From Tetraselmis striata (Eukaryota; Chlorophyta; Chlorodendrophyceae; Chlorodendrales; Chlorodendraceae): 64,000 bases of DNA. Below are positions 20,434 through 30,635 of this stretch, in pieces (position 1 is the first letter of the stretch; the number at the start of each line of letters is the position of its first letter). The notes beneath the pieces are model-generated. The model worked only from the letters and a program-made list of their open reading frames with translations, was not told where the DNA came from and ran no database searches. Location of the stretch: contig VCJN01001591.1 of assembly GCA_006384855.1 (NCBI GenBank), forward strand, positions 22,656 through 86,655, in the 5' to 3' direction. A program made the position numbers and the translations under genes.

Positions 20434-22165
20434 AACCCCTTATACCTCATATTGGCGGCACGGCGCCGCAGATTAACACGGAATCTCTAGCGCCGAACCG
20501 CACATCTCCCGACTTCGAGCGTGCCGTCACAGCCCAGACAGCTGCAGACCTTTTACCATTCGGCGTTTAGTGACATACAAGGATCATGAAAGCGCATAGC
20601 CTCGGCGACAGTATACAGATTGCTAGGCAGAACCCCTTATACCTCATATTCGCGGCACTGCTCCGCAGATTGACACAGAATCTGCAGCGCCGCACCGCAC
20701 ATCTCCCGACTTCGAGCGTGCCGTCACAGCCCAGACGGCTGCAGCCCTTTTACCATTCGGCGTTTAGTGACATACAAGGATCATGAAAGCGCATAGCCTC
20801 GGCGACACTATACAGGTTGCTAGGCAGAACCCCTTATACCTCAAATTCGCGGCACGGCGCCGCAGATTAACACGGAATCTCTAGCGCCGAACCGCACATC
20901 TCTCGACTTCGAGCGTGCCGTCACAGCCCAGACGGCTGCAGCCCTTTTACCATTCGGCTTTATGTGACATACAAGGATCATGAAAGCGCATAGCCTCGGC
21001 GACAGTATACAGATTGCTAGGCAGAACCCCTTATACCTCATATTGGCGGCACGGCGCCGCAGATTAACACGGAATCTCTAGCGCCGAACCGCACATCTCC
21101 CGACTTCGAGCGTGCCGTCACAGCCCAGACGGCTGCAGACCTTTTACCATTCGGCTTTATGTGACATACAAGGATCATGAAAGCGCATAGCCTCGGCGGC
21201 AGTATACAGATTGCTAGGCAGAACCCCTTATACCTCATATTTGCGGCACTGCTCCGCAGATTGACACGGAATCTGCAGCGCCGCACCGCACATCTCCCGA
21301 CTTCGAGCGTGCCGTCACAGCCCAGACGGCTGCAGCCCTTTTACCATTCGGCTTTTAGTGACATACAAGGATCATGAAAGCGCATAGCCTCGGCGGCAGT
21401 ATACAGATTGCTAGGCAGAACCCCTTATACCTCAAATTCGCGGCACGGCGCCGCAGATTAACACAAAATCTCTAGCGCCGAACCGCACATCTCCCGACTT
21501 CGAGCGTGCCGTAACAGCCTAGACGGCTGCAGACCTTTTACCATTCGGCTTTATGTGACATACAAGGATCATGAAAGCGCATAGCCTCGGCGACAGTATA
21601 CAGATTGCTAGGCAGAACCCCTTATACCTCATATTCGCGGCACTGCTCCGCAGATTGACACGGAATCTGCAGCGCCGCACCGCACATCTCATCCCGACTT
21701 CACGCGTGCCGTAACAGCCTGGCATAGACGGCTGCAGCCCTTTTACCATTCGGCTTTATGTGAAATACAAAGATCATGAAAGCGCATAGCCTCGGCGACA
21801 CTATACAGATTGCTAGGCAGAACCCCTTATACCTCATATTCGCGGCACGGCGCCGCAGATTGACACGGAACCTCCAGTGCCGCACCGCACATCTCCCGAC
21901 TTCACGCGCGCCGTAACAGCCTAGACGGTTGCAGACCTTTTACCATTCGGCTTTATATGACATACAATGATTATGACAGCGCATAGCCTCGGCGACAGTA
22001 TACAGATTGCTAGGTAGAACCCCTTATACCTCATATTTGCGGCACTGCGCCGCAGATCGACGCGGAATCTGCAGCGCCGCACCGCAGATTTGCCAACTTC
22101 ACGCGTGCCGTAACAGCCTAGATGGCTGCAGACCTTCTATCATTTGGCTTTATGTGACATACAAG
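20434..22165. repeat. 197-bp satellite, nine units
   Basis: The phrase AACCCCTTATACCTCA recurs at 20434, 20631, 20828, 21025, 21222, 21419, 21616, 21821 and 22018. The spacing is 197 bp except for one 205-bp interval caused by a small insertion. Two unit variants (GGCACTGCTCCGCAG and GGCACGGCGCCGCAG) are interspersed. The last 100 bp decay into unrelated sequence with GATGCGATACATTTTGCAAGG at about 22225. Frames through it are not genes. The length is near nucleosomal, as in many centromeric or heterochromatic satellites. Confidence 0.93.
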
Positions 22166-22350
22166 GACGTCTGTTAGCATTCGGACGGACAAAGTTTGAA
22201 ATGATTACAAATGCGGACGGGCTCGGCGATGCGATACATTTTGCAAGGCCGTTCCGCAACAAGGCTAAATCGTCACGGTTCTAATTCAGACCATACATTA
22301 CAAACGTATTGAATCCTGACCATTGATCTCAACAACCGCATTACCTTTGC

Positions 22351-22706
22351 TAACGTGGCCGGGGCAGCGGGGCGCCAACGCGCCGCGGCCGGGGCAGCGG
22401 GGCGCCCACGCGCCGCGGCCGGGGCAGCGGGGCGCCAACGCGCCGCGGCCGGGGCAGCGGGGCGCCAACGCGCCGCGGCCGGGGCAGCGGGCCGCCCACG
22501 CGCCGCGGCCGGGGCAGCGGGCCGCCCACGCGCCGCGGCCGGGGCAGCGGGCCGCCCACGCGCCGCGGCCGGGGCAGCGGGCCGCCCACGCGCCGCGGCC
22601 GGGGCAGCGGGCCGCCCACGCGCCGCGGCCGGGGCAGCGGGCCGCCCACGCGCCGCGGCCGGGGCAGCGGGCCGCCCACGCGCCGCGGCCGGGGCAGCGG
22701 GCCGCC
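22351..22706. repeat. 30-bp GC minisatellite, ~12 units
   Basis: Unit GCGGCCGGGGCAGCGGGGCG plus CCAACGCGCC. The first units have GGGGCGCCAACGCG and the later ones GGGCCGCCCACGCG, so one variant spread along the array. All six frames are largely open because 30 is divisible by 3, so the ~140-170 aa frames on both strands are artefacts. The unit matches the arrays at 12062 and 42906. Confidence 0.95.
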
Positions 22707-22708
22707 AC

Positions 22709-24170
22709 TATGCGGGGATACATGGCAGCACCTGCACGATAAGCGCACCCTACCTACATCACTGGACAGCACTATTCGGGGATACATGGCAGCACCTGCA
22801 CGATAAGCGCACCCTACCTACATCATTGGATAGCACTGTTCGGGGATACATGGCAGCACCTGCACGATAAGCGCACCCTACCTACATCACTGGACAGCAC
22901 TATTTGGGGATACATGGCAGCACCTGCACGATAAGCGCACCCTACCTACGTCATTGGATAGCACTATTCGGGGATACATGGCAGCACCTGCACGATAAGC
23001 GCACCCTACCTACATCACTGGACAGCACTATGCGGGGCTGTATGGCAGCACCGGCACAATAAGCGCACCCTGCCTACATCATTGGACAGCACTATTCGGG
23101 GATACATGGCAGCACCTGCACGATAAGCGCACCCTACCTACGTCATTGGATAGCACTATTCGGGGATACATGGCAGCACCTGCACGATAAGCGCACCCTA
23201 CCTACGTCATTGGATAGCACTATTCGGGGATACATGGCAGCACCTGCACGATAAGCGCACCCTACCTACATCATTGGATAGCACTGTTCGGGGATACATG
23301 GCAGCACCTGCACGATAAGCGCACCCTACCTACATCACTGGACAGCACTATTTGGGGATACATGGCAGCACCTGCACGATAAGCGCACCCTACCTACGTC
23401 ATTGGATAGCACTATTCGGGGATACATGGCAGCACCTGCGCGATAAGCGCACCCTACCTACATCACTGGACAGCACTATGCGGGGCTGTATGGCAGCACC
23501 GGCACAATAAGCGCACCCTGCCTACATCATTGGACAGCACTATTCGGGGATACATGGCAGCACCTGCACGATAAGCGCACCCTACCTACGTCATTGGATA
23601 GCACTATTCGGGGATACATGGCAGCACCTGCACGATAAGCGCACCCTACCTACGTCATTGGACAGCACTATTCGGGGATACATGGCAGCACCTGCACGAT
23701 AAGCGCACCCTACCTACGTCATTGGATAGCACTATTCGGGGATACATGGCAGCACCTGCACAATAAGCGCACCCTACCTACATGATTGAATAGCACTATG
23801 CGGGGCTATATGGCAGCACCGTCACAATGAAGCGCACCCTACCTACATCATTGGACAGCACTATTCGGGGATACATGGCAGCACCTGCACAATAAGCGCA
23901 CCCTACCCACATCATTGGATAGGACTATGCGGGGATATATGGCAGCACCTGCACAATAAGCGCACCCTACCTACATCATTGGATAGCACTATGCGGGGCT
24001 GTATGGCAGCACCTGCACAAAAAGTGCACCCAACCAACATCACTGGACAGCACTTTTTGGGGATACATGGAAGCACCTGCACAATACGCGCACCTTACCT
24101 ACATCACTGGATAGCACTTTGCGGGGGTATATGGCAGCATCTCTACGATGAGCGCACCCTATACCTTCAT
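22709..24170. repeat. 64-bp minisatellite, ~23 units, with higher-order structure
   Basis: Unit GGGGATACATGGCAGCACCT ... AAGCGCACCCTACCTACATC, spaced 64 bp (for example 22714, 22778). A variant with GGGGCTGTATGGCAGCACCG recurs exactly 448 bp (seven units) apart, at about 23034 and 23482, with the intervening variants in the same order. A 7-unit block was therefore duplicated. Units become more diverged toward 24170. Confidence 0.95.
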
Positions 24171-25554
24171 CACTGGCTGAGGCCACTGCTAGCAAGACTG
24201 ACGAGCAAGAGATGCAAAGGGTGGAGAGAATTTACAATGAGGGCTGGCATTGCCCGCATCTCGGCAGCGGGGGCAGATGAACGCCCGCATCTCTCGCGTA
24301 AAAACCCCGTGTACTGTCGCTCCTAGCCCTTGTAACGACAAGGCTCTTTTTCATACCCGACTCCCGTGCGTCGTGGAATCATGTCTTACAGGCGGTTGCG
24401 CCGAGAGAGATGCGGTAATGAAACCCGGAGGCCCACATTGAGGACGACAAGTACATCCTCGCGTCAGTCTTGCCAGCGGTGGCTGAGGCCACCGCTGACA
24501 ACATTGACGAGCAAGACATGCAGAGGGTGAAGATAGTTAAGTGTGAGGGGTGGGATTACCCACATCTCGGCAGCGGGGGCAGGTGAACGCCCGCATCTCT
24601 CGCGTAAAAACCCGTGTACTGTCGCTCCTAGCTCTTGTAACGACGAGGCGCTTTTCCAAACCCGACTTCTGTGCGTCGTGGAACCATGTCTTACAGAGAG
24701 AGAGAGATGCGGCACTGGAACCCGGAGGCCAACATTGGGGACGACAGGTAGATCCTCGCGTCAGTCTTGCCAGCTGTGGCTGAGGCCACCGCTGGCAAGA
24801 CTGACGAGCAAGAGATGCATAGGGGGGAGAAATTCAACCGTGACGGTGGGGGTACCGCATCTCGGCAGCGGGGGCAGGTGAACGCCCGCATCTCGCGTAA
24901 AAACCCGTGTAGTGTCGCTCCTAGCTCTTGTAACGACGATACGTTTTTCCAAACCCGACTGCTGTGCGTCGTGGAACCATGTCTTACAGGCGGTTGCGCC
25001 GAGAGAGATGCGGCACTGGAACCCGGCGGCCCACATTGGGCACGACAAGTATATCCTCGCTGGCATGACTGACGAGCAAGAGATGCATAGGGTGGAAAAG
25101 ACTTTACCGTGAGGGTGGGATTACCCGCATCTCGGCAGCGGGGGCAGGTGAACGCCCGCATCTCTCGCGTAAAAACCCCGTGTACTATCGCTCCTAGCTC
25201 TTGTAACGACGAGGCGCTTTTCCAAACCCGACTTCTGTGCGTCGTGGAACCATGTCTTACAGACGGTTGCGCCGAGAGAGATGCGGCACTGGAACCCGGA
25301 GGCCCACGTTGGGGACGACAAGTATATCCTCGCGCCAGTCTTGCCAGCTGTGGCTGAGGCCACCGCTGGCAAGACTGACGAGCAAGAGATGCATAGGGTG
25401 GAGAGAGTCAACCGTGACGGTGGGGGTACCGCATCTCGGCAGCGGGGGCAGGTGAACGCCCGCATCTCGCGTAAAAACCCGTGTACTGTCGCTCCCAACG
25501 ACGAGACGCTGTTCCACACCCGACTCCCGTGCGTCGTGGAACCATGTCTTGCAG
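24171..25554 (+). repeat. Tandemly amplified exon-intron unit, ~300 bp, five copies
   Basis: Each unit holds an exon-like block of 158-191 bp ending in CAGCGGGGGCAG before GTGAAC (24582, 24877, 25147, 25451). An intron-like block of 103-115 bp follows, ending in GTCTTACAG (24391, 24696, 24989, 25262) or GTCTTGCAG (25554). The first unit's donor is mutated (AG then ATGAAC at 24276). The exon frame reads VAPREMRHWNPEAH, DDKYILA and AVAEATAGKTDEQEM in the later units, but exon lengths are 191, 181, 158 and 189 bp and the first has two stops, so the reading frame is not maintained. Origin is a duplicated exon of an unrecognised gene. Confidence 0.7.
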
Positions 25555-25767
25555 GCTGTTGCGCCGGACTTTTCCGTAGATTGGTGGTACGCTGCCGTGG
25601 ATTCTGCCCTCTTCGGGGAGTGCCAGAGCAAGACTGTAAAACACTGTGGCTACTCGATTCGCATCGTGCGCGACTGGCGCAACGACAACGAGATGCGGCG
25701 CGGCATTCAACACATCAAGAAGCAACGCTTACTAGTCCACCAACACCTGCTTGCCCTGCCGAGCCGG
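25555..25767 (+). pseudogene. Exon of an unrecognised gene after the amplified units
   Basis: Begins directly after a CTTGCAG acceptor with AVAPDFSVDWWYAAVDSALF, continues KTVKHCGYSIR and MRRGIQHIKKQRLLVHQHLL, and ends at CCGG before a GTCTCTAAC donor followed by a 22-base poly-C run (25774-25797). Only the first four residues (AVAP) resemble the amplified exons, so this is the neighbouring exon of the same gene. No family is recognised and no intact upstream part is present. Confidence 0.5.
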
Positions 25768-25797
25768 GTCTCTAACCCCCCCCCCCCCCCCCCCCCG

Positions 25798-26431
25798 GCG
25801 TCTTAGTCGATGACCGCTACTACAGGGTCGTAGCGGCGCCGCGTCAGGCTGGCGGGTCCTCCAAGCCCGCATCTCAACCACTGCCAGCGGGGTCCGGCGG
25901 AGATGGCTCCCAAAACGGCGGCGCTGCAGCAGGTCTCTTGGAGCTTCGATCAGCGAGGAGTGAAATCCTTCACAGTGTGGGCCACCGTGGCTCGCAAAAT
26001 GGCGCGAAGTAGCCCCACCACCTAGGTGAGGCGGGTAGTACTTTACGCAGCAGAGGGCGCGAAGAGGACACGGCGAATTGTCATTGTTAGTACTCTCGTA
26101 TAGTATTACATTGCAGCTGAAATGCACCCAAAAAGTGGGTACATATCCGAGTCTAAGCGATCACGTGGGGGGCACATTTTCGAGTCCGTAAATGTGCCCA
26201 TTTTGACTCGATATTGCACCCTGTACCCTCAAAGCGCCTGAAACGGCCGCGCATATCGATAAGCATGTACTGGACCAGGCAAACACGCCCCAACATGCGC
26301 AGTTCGTCCGGATGAGCTCTTTTGCCTTTCCGCGGGTGGCGCCATAAACAGTACACAGCGCCCACACCTATGTGGCCCAAACACGGGCTATACCGAGCAG
26401 TCACAAAGCGCCTCAATCGGGCGCGCATATG
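25798..26431. other. Spacer with inverted hairpin motif and Copia-A empty-site paralogue
   Basis: 25798-26150 shows no gene. 26181-26210 is the CGAGTC hairpin in inverse orientation. 26325-26425 resembles the two flanks of Copia-A joined together without the element. Confidence 0.6.
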
Positions 26432-26909
26432 TGTTGAAAGATGGGCGTGAGGGAATAGAACGACTGTCTGTTCCAACGGGTCGCGCCCTGCCTTTATACT
26501 CGCGCACGCCCTGGTGCGCCCGCCAGCCGTTAGCGCATCCGCCACCTTGCGCCATCGCGCGCTGACTGTATTCTCCAGTACTTAACGCATATGTGCGAGC
26601 CTGAGTACTGGCATTAAGTATGTCCGTACAATACAGTACCGGCCGATGTCCTGCAGTACATTATAGTACTGCAGGGCGCCCACCATTGATACTCAGCAGT
26701 ACCGGAATCTTGATTGTGCTCGCACGGGCGTCCTCGTACTCGTAGATGTACAGCGCTCCGCGATGTACGTGTACTGCCGGAGATGTACTCGCGTCATCGT
26801 ACTCGTAGCCGTACGATCGCTCCGCCGTGTACAAATACTGTTGAGAGTGTGCAGGCGTCAAGGCTCCAAACAGCCGGTCAAACGCCTGCAAGACTGGTAT
26901 CAAACAACA
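26432..26909 (-). mobile_element. Copia LTR, minus orientation, 478 bp
   Basis: Complete reversed LTR from TGTTGAAAGATGGGCG to GGTATCAAACAACA. The next bases (GTTCTAGGCGAATCTACGAG) are not a duplicated target site. They are the Copia leader in plus orientation (26910-26963), so the piece is part of an inverted rearrangement and not a clean solo LTR. Confidence 0.85.
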
Positions 26910-27177
26910 GTTCTAGGCGAATCTACGAGGATCCGAAATTAGCCGGATTTACCGGTGGTAGTGCTTTACTGTACTGTACGGACATATTTAGTGCCAGGAC
27001 TCAGGTTCGCACGTACGCGTCTTGGACTAGAGACTACAGTCAGCGCGCGATGGCGCAGGGTGGCGCATGCGGTTATGGCTTGCGCGCGCGTCAGGGCGCG
27101 GGCGAGTATAAAGGCAGGGCGCGACTCGCTGTAACAATTATATCGTTCTCTTCCGTCACCGCCACCTTTCAACAAAC
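26910..27177 (+). mobile_element. Copia leader and LTR fragments, plus orientation
   Basis: 26910-26963 matches the leader block CGAATCTACGAGGATCC...AGCCGGATTTACCGGTGG. From about 26967 it switches to the 3' half of an LTR (TACTGTACGGACATATTTAG, TATAAAGGCAGG near 27108, and CCTTTCAACA at 27168-27177). Head-to-head with the preceding reversed LTR. Confidence 0.8.
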
Positions 27178-27591
27178 CCGTATTCCTTGGCCGCTTCGGG
27201 CATCTTGATATATATCCGAAATATTACCGACATGACTCCTGGATTTATCGCCCGGCCTTCCAGCTTCTTGTGATGCCGACCTCTAGCCGGGCCATCCCCC
27301 GACCCGACACTCATGTCCAGCTGTCCACAGCCGCTGCGGCCCCATTACTGCACAGCGACGGACGTACGCTGCGGGACTTGCATACCAGCCTCTTCCGCTT
27401 AGTCTTGGGGGATCAGGTGGGTAAACGCGGCGGCCGCTGACCTGGGCCGGGTCGGGGGCGTCATCCCGGGCCGGACCGGGGCGGTAAACACACCGCATAG
27501 CTTGGGGATGCCCAATGATGCCCGTCAGGTCCCCTGGGCCTTGTTCGTAGCTACTCTTCCATACTCATAACACCCCTCGCGCCCGTTTAGC
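27178..27591. other. Spacer, no gene seen
   Basis: GC-rich unique-looking sequence with GGGCCGGGTCGGGGGCG and CCCGGGCCGGACC tracts. No domain, repeat or splice pattern stands out on either strand. Confidence 0.4.
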
Positions 27592-27806
27592 AGCAGCGGA
27601 TACTGTATTGTACGGACTTAGTTAATGCCAATACTCAGGCTCGCACATATGCGTTAAGTACTAGAAAATACAGTCAACGCGCGATGGCGCAAGGTGGCGG
27701 ACGCGGTTATGGCTGGCGCGCGCACCAGGGCGTGCGCGAGTATAAAGGCAGGGCGCGACCCGTTGTAAAGACAGTCGTTCAATTTCCCTCACGCCCATCT
27801 TTCAAC
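27592..27806 (+). mobile_element. Copia LTR 3' fragment, plus orientation
   Basis: From GCAGCAGCGGATACTGTATTG to CATCTTTCAACA, including the TATAAAGGCAGG box near 27739. The 5' half is absent. Confidence 0.85.
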
Positions 27807-27807
27807 A

Positions 27808-28184
27808 CAGATAGGTGGCTATGTATATCGGTGGAGGAACCGCCGGGCAAGAGCGAGGCAGACAAGCTGGAACGGGAGACACTATGAACTGTGCGCTCAG
27901 AGCGTGCGCGTGAGCTGCGTGAGCGCGCTCGGAAGCTGCGCGCTAAGGAGTGGCAGGAACGCATGGAGCGAGAGTCAGCGGGTACCTCAGACAGCACTAT
28001 CGACTATTCAGCGCCCCGGAACCCACATCGGCGCAGTCCTAAAAGCTACGACAGCATTGATAGCTGGGATGCGGCAAACTGCGGGCAGAAGTACTACATG
28101 CAGAGGAGGGCGGAGCGCGAAGCAGCGATGCAAGCGGGAGGCGAGGCGTTTAGCATCGGTGAGGGGGCTGAGGGCGGGGGTTAG
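27808..28184 (+). pseudogene. Unrecognised charged coiled-coil-like fragment
   Basis: One frame runs from the LTR end through SVEEPPGKSEADKLERE, then a TGA at 27885, then in the same frame SERARELRERARKLRAKEWQ, SAPRNPHRRSPKSYDSIDSW and QRRAEREAAMQAGGEAF to TAG at 28184. The Arg/Glu heptads suggest a helical or coiled-coil region. A single stop in an otherwise long consistent frame suggests a recently broken gene. It may belong with the exons at 29472-30093, but no link can be shown. Confidence 0.45.
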
Positions 28185-29471
28185 CCGAGCATCCGCCGCT
28201 CATGTTACATGGTTGTCTATCGCAACATCCAAGGAGGGCGAGATGGGGAAGGGGAAGGGACACGCTCACTAGATGTAATTAATGCACTCACATCTTCCTT
28301 CGCTACCGTCGTCGTCGCCGTTTTCTCTGCCATCTCTGCCTTCACGGCACATGCCTTCGCCTTTGGGAGGTGGGGCTGTGCATCGCGTGGGCTGGTCCAT
28401 GCATGTCACGGTGGTGCGCCATCAAGGTGCTGCGCGTCATCACTCGGCCAGTCCTGGAGAGCGTCACCTTGCCGGACTTGAGCAGGCGCTGGGGCTCGTG
28501 GTTGCTGCCCTGGCGGAAGCCATCCTTGACCTTCATGTTAGCAGTGCTTCATGCACTGAGCGCTCATCAGCGCGTCAAGGTTGCCATGCAGTTCCATCCA
28601 TCGGGGAAGGGCCATGCAACTTCATGCATACACGGAGTGATGTCCTTTGCCTTTCGCGATGTCCATGAAGGCTGCGAACAATACCTCAGTAGCGCCCGTA
28701 GCTTGTTGGCTGCTGTAAGGCTGTCGGCCTTGCGGTAGCCAGGATATACACTCCATGCATATTGACTACATGTTGGTTGCTGAAATGCCGTCGCACTTTG
28801 CCCACACGGCCAGAATCTTGACTCCGTCAGCATGTGACGCAGGGGCTTCGTTGGCAGAGTCGCGTTGACTTGCGGCCTTTGCGAGCCTTTCTGCACGGCG
28901 GCCGCACGAAGCTTCTTTACAACCGCGTCCTTAGCCCGGGAGCGCACCCGCTCCGCCGCCAAGCTGGCCTGTTAGTAGCGACTCGACGTTCTTGTCCAGC
29001 TTTTCAACATGTTTGTTGCGCATGTCAACGTTGCTGCGAAGCGAGACACGTTCTGTTGCTGCCCGCTGTGTCCGCGCCGCCTCACTCGCTCGCATTTTGC
29101 GGCTGAGCGATTGCTTCTTGCTCCGCCGCTTTCTGGCGCTGCTCCGCCTCTCCACTCGCCGACGGCTAACAAACCTGCCCCGCTTCCCCGCTTCCACGGC
29201 GGGCTGTTGTGGTGTGGGTCTGGCTCGTCGTCGGGCAGGGGGGCTGCGATAGGTATTTTTTTGGTACCGCGCCGCCGCCGTCGCCATGCCGCCGCGTATG
29301 CCCACCCATCCACCAACCTACGCCACTTCGCCCGCTTGCGCGTGCGCACATTGACCCGTACATATCACGTACGAGGTCCACAAAGGTTTGGGGCAAGCCC
29401 CGTCGTGTGGTAGCCAAACACCGCTGATAGGTGGTGTGGTGTCACAGGGACGTACAAAAGCGCGTTTTCAC
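28185..29471 (-). other. Gene-like but unresolved region, mainly minus strand
   Basis: Minus-strand frames with protein-like content are 29305-28931 (SRKMRASEAARTQRAATERV then NKHVEKLDKNVESLLTG), 28962-28567 (KPLRHMLTESRFWPCGQSATAF) and 28536-28342 (KVKDGFRQGSNHEPQRLLKSG). They are not joined by convincing GT-AG introns, no domain is recognised, and plus-strand frames of similar length overlap them. It is best read as decayed host or transposon gene sequence. Confidence 0.35.
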
Positions 29472-29647
29472 GTTTCAGGAACGCCGTGGAGGACGCAGAC
29501 CCGGCGGATACGGAGCCGGTGATGAAGGTGATTTACGATGAGGGCGACTCGAAAGAGCTAATTGAGTCGGAGATACAACCGCTATACCTGACGACAGAGC
29601 AGCTGAGCGTTACCCGCTACCGGCTTCACTCGCAGGTCGCCGCAAGG
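29472..29647 (+). pseudogene. Exon with Tudor-like motif of the gene split by Copia-B
   Basis: Follows a TTTCAG acceptor at about 29472 and ends before a GT donor after RLHSQ. Reads DADPADTEPVMKVIYDEGDS then KELIESEIQPLYLTTEQL. The YDEGDSKEL...SEI pattern resembles the end of PTM/DIR17-like Tudor modules (xYEDGDxExLxxxEL) and the FEDGDIVDLLRSEV of the T1 BED/Tudor protein. Only the last strands of the module are visible, so this is tentative. Confidence 0.45.
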
Positions 29648-29979
29648 CGCCATTGACGCCCTACCGGCGGTGCGCCCCTTGCGCACCGCACCCACCACGC
29701 CAATGCTTTTGCGGGGTGCTTGCCCCCGTTGTTGCCCCATTTTTTAGGTATTTGTGAGAGTATCGCACTGGCAACATGCGAACGGTGATTTACTGAAGAT
29801 GACGGTTACACGTGCGTTCGTTTAGATGTTTAGTGCGCATGTGCACCTGACAGGAGCTACGCGGACTTCTCGACGCCGATAGCGACGCTGAAGGCATTGT
29901 CGCGGGGGTTACGAAGGTATTGTGCCTCTGACGACAGCCGCAGCGACAGCGACGGTGGAGACGCTGGCGCGAGGTGTGA

Positions 29980-30093
29980 CTTAAGTACCGGGACCAGCAG
30001 CGCTATGTCATATGCAGCACATGCGGGATGTGAAATGCGTGGCCAGAGGCAGTGGCACCACTGACACGGAGTGGGCCTACGAACGGCAGTTCT
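29980..30093 (+). pseudogene. Exon interrupted by Copia-B (left part)
   Basis: Reads YRDQQRYVICSTCG, then after a one-base shift VKCVARGSGTTDTEWAYERQF, and is cut by the Copia-B TSD GTTCT at 30089-30093. Joined to 42430 onward it continues in frame as LLEARIKFLRAGLDPDFPSL. The CxxC...C pattern could be a zinc site. The protein is not recognised. Confidence 0.55.
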
Positions 30094-30614
30094 TATCGAA
30101 AGATGGGCGTGAAGGATGGAACGACTATATCTTACAACGGGTCGCGCCCTGCCTTTATACTCGCGCGCGCCCTGGCGCGCGCGCCAGCCATAACCGCGTC
30201 CGCCACCTTGCGCCATCGCGCGCTGACTGTAGTCGCCAGTACTTAACGCATTTGTGCGAATAATATATACACGTATGCGCATATGTGCGAGCCTGAGTAC
30301 TGGCATTATATATGTCCGTACAATACAGTATCCGCTGCTGCATCGGCCGATATCCTACAGTATATTCCAGTACTACATGGCGCCCACCATTGATACTCAG
30401 CAGTACCGGAATCTTGATTGTGCTCGCACGGGCGTCCTCGTACTCGTAGATGTACAGCCGCTCCGCGATGTACGTGTACTGCCGGAGATGTACTCGCGTC
30501 CTCGTACTCGTAGCGGTACGATCGCTCCGCCGTGTAGAGATACTGTTGAGAGTGTGCAGGCGTCAAGGCTCCAAACAGCCGGTCAAACGCCTGCAAGCCT
30601 GGTATCAAACAACA
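30094..30614 (-). repeat. 3' LTR of Copia-B
   Basis: Reversed LTR from TATCGAAAGATGGGCG to GTATCAAACAACA, followed by the reversed polypurine tract CCCCCACTCGCC. It contains the TATA region (reversed, near 30155) and both internal CTACGAGTACGAG repeats. Confidence 0.9.
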
Positions 30615-30635
30615 CCCCCACTCGCCATGCAGTCA

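Noticed and set aside
22298..22870. Long Arg/Pro/Ala-rich frames on both strands
   Set aside because: A 30-bp unit is divisible by three, so all frames stay open. This is array DNA, not a collagen-like or antifreeze-like gene.
20434..24170. CRISPR array
   Set aside because: Units are contiguous with no unique spacers, and the window is eukaryotic.
26432..26909. A clean solo LTR
   Set aside because: No target-site duplication is present, and the right side continues as Copia leader in opposite orientation.
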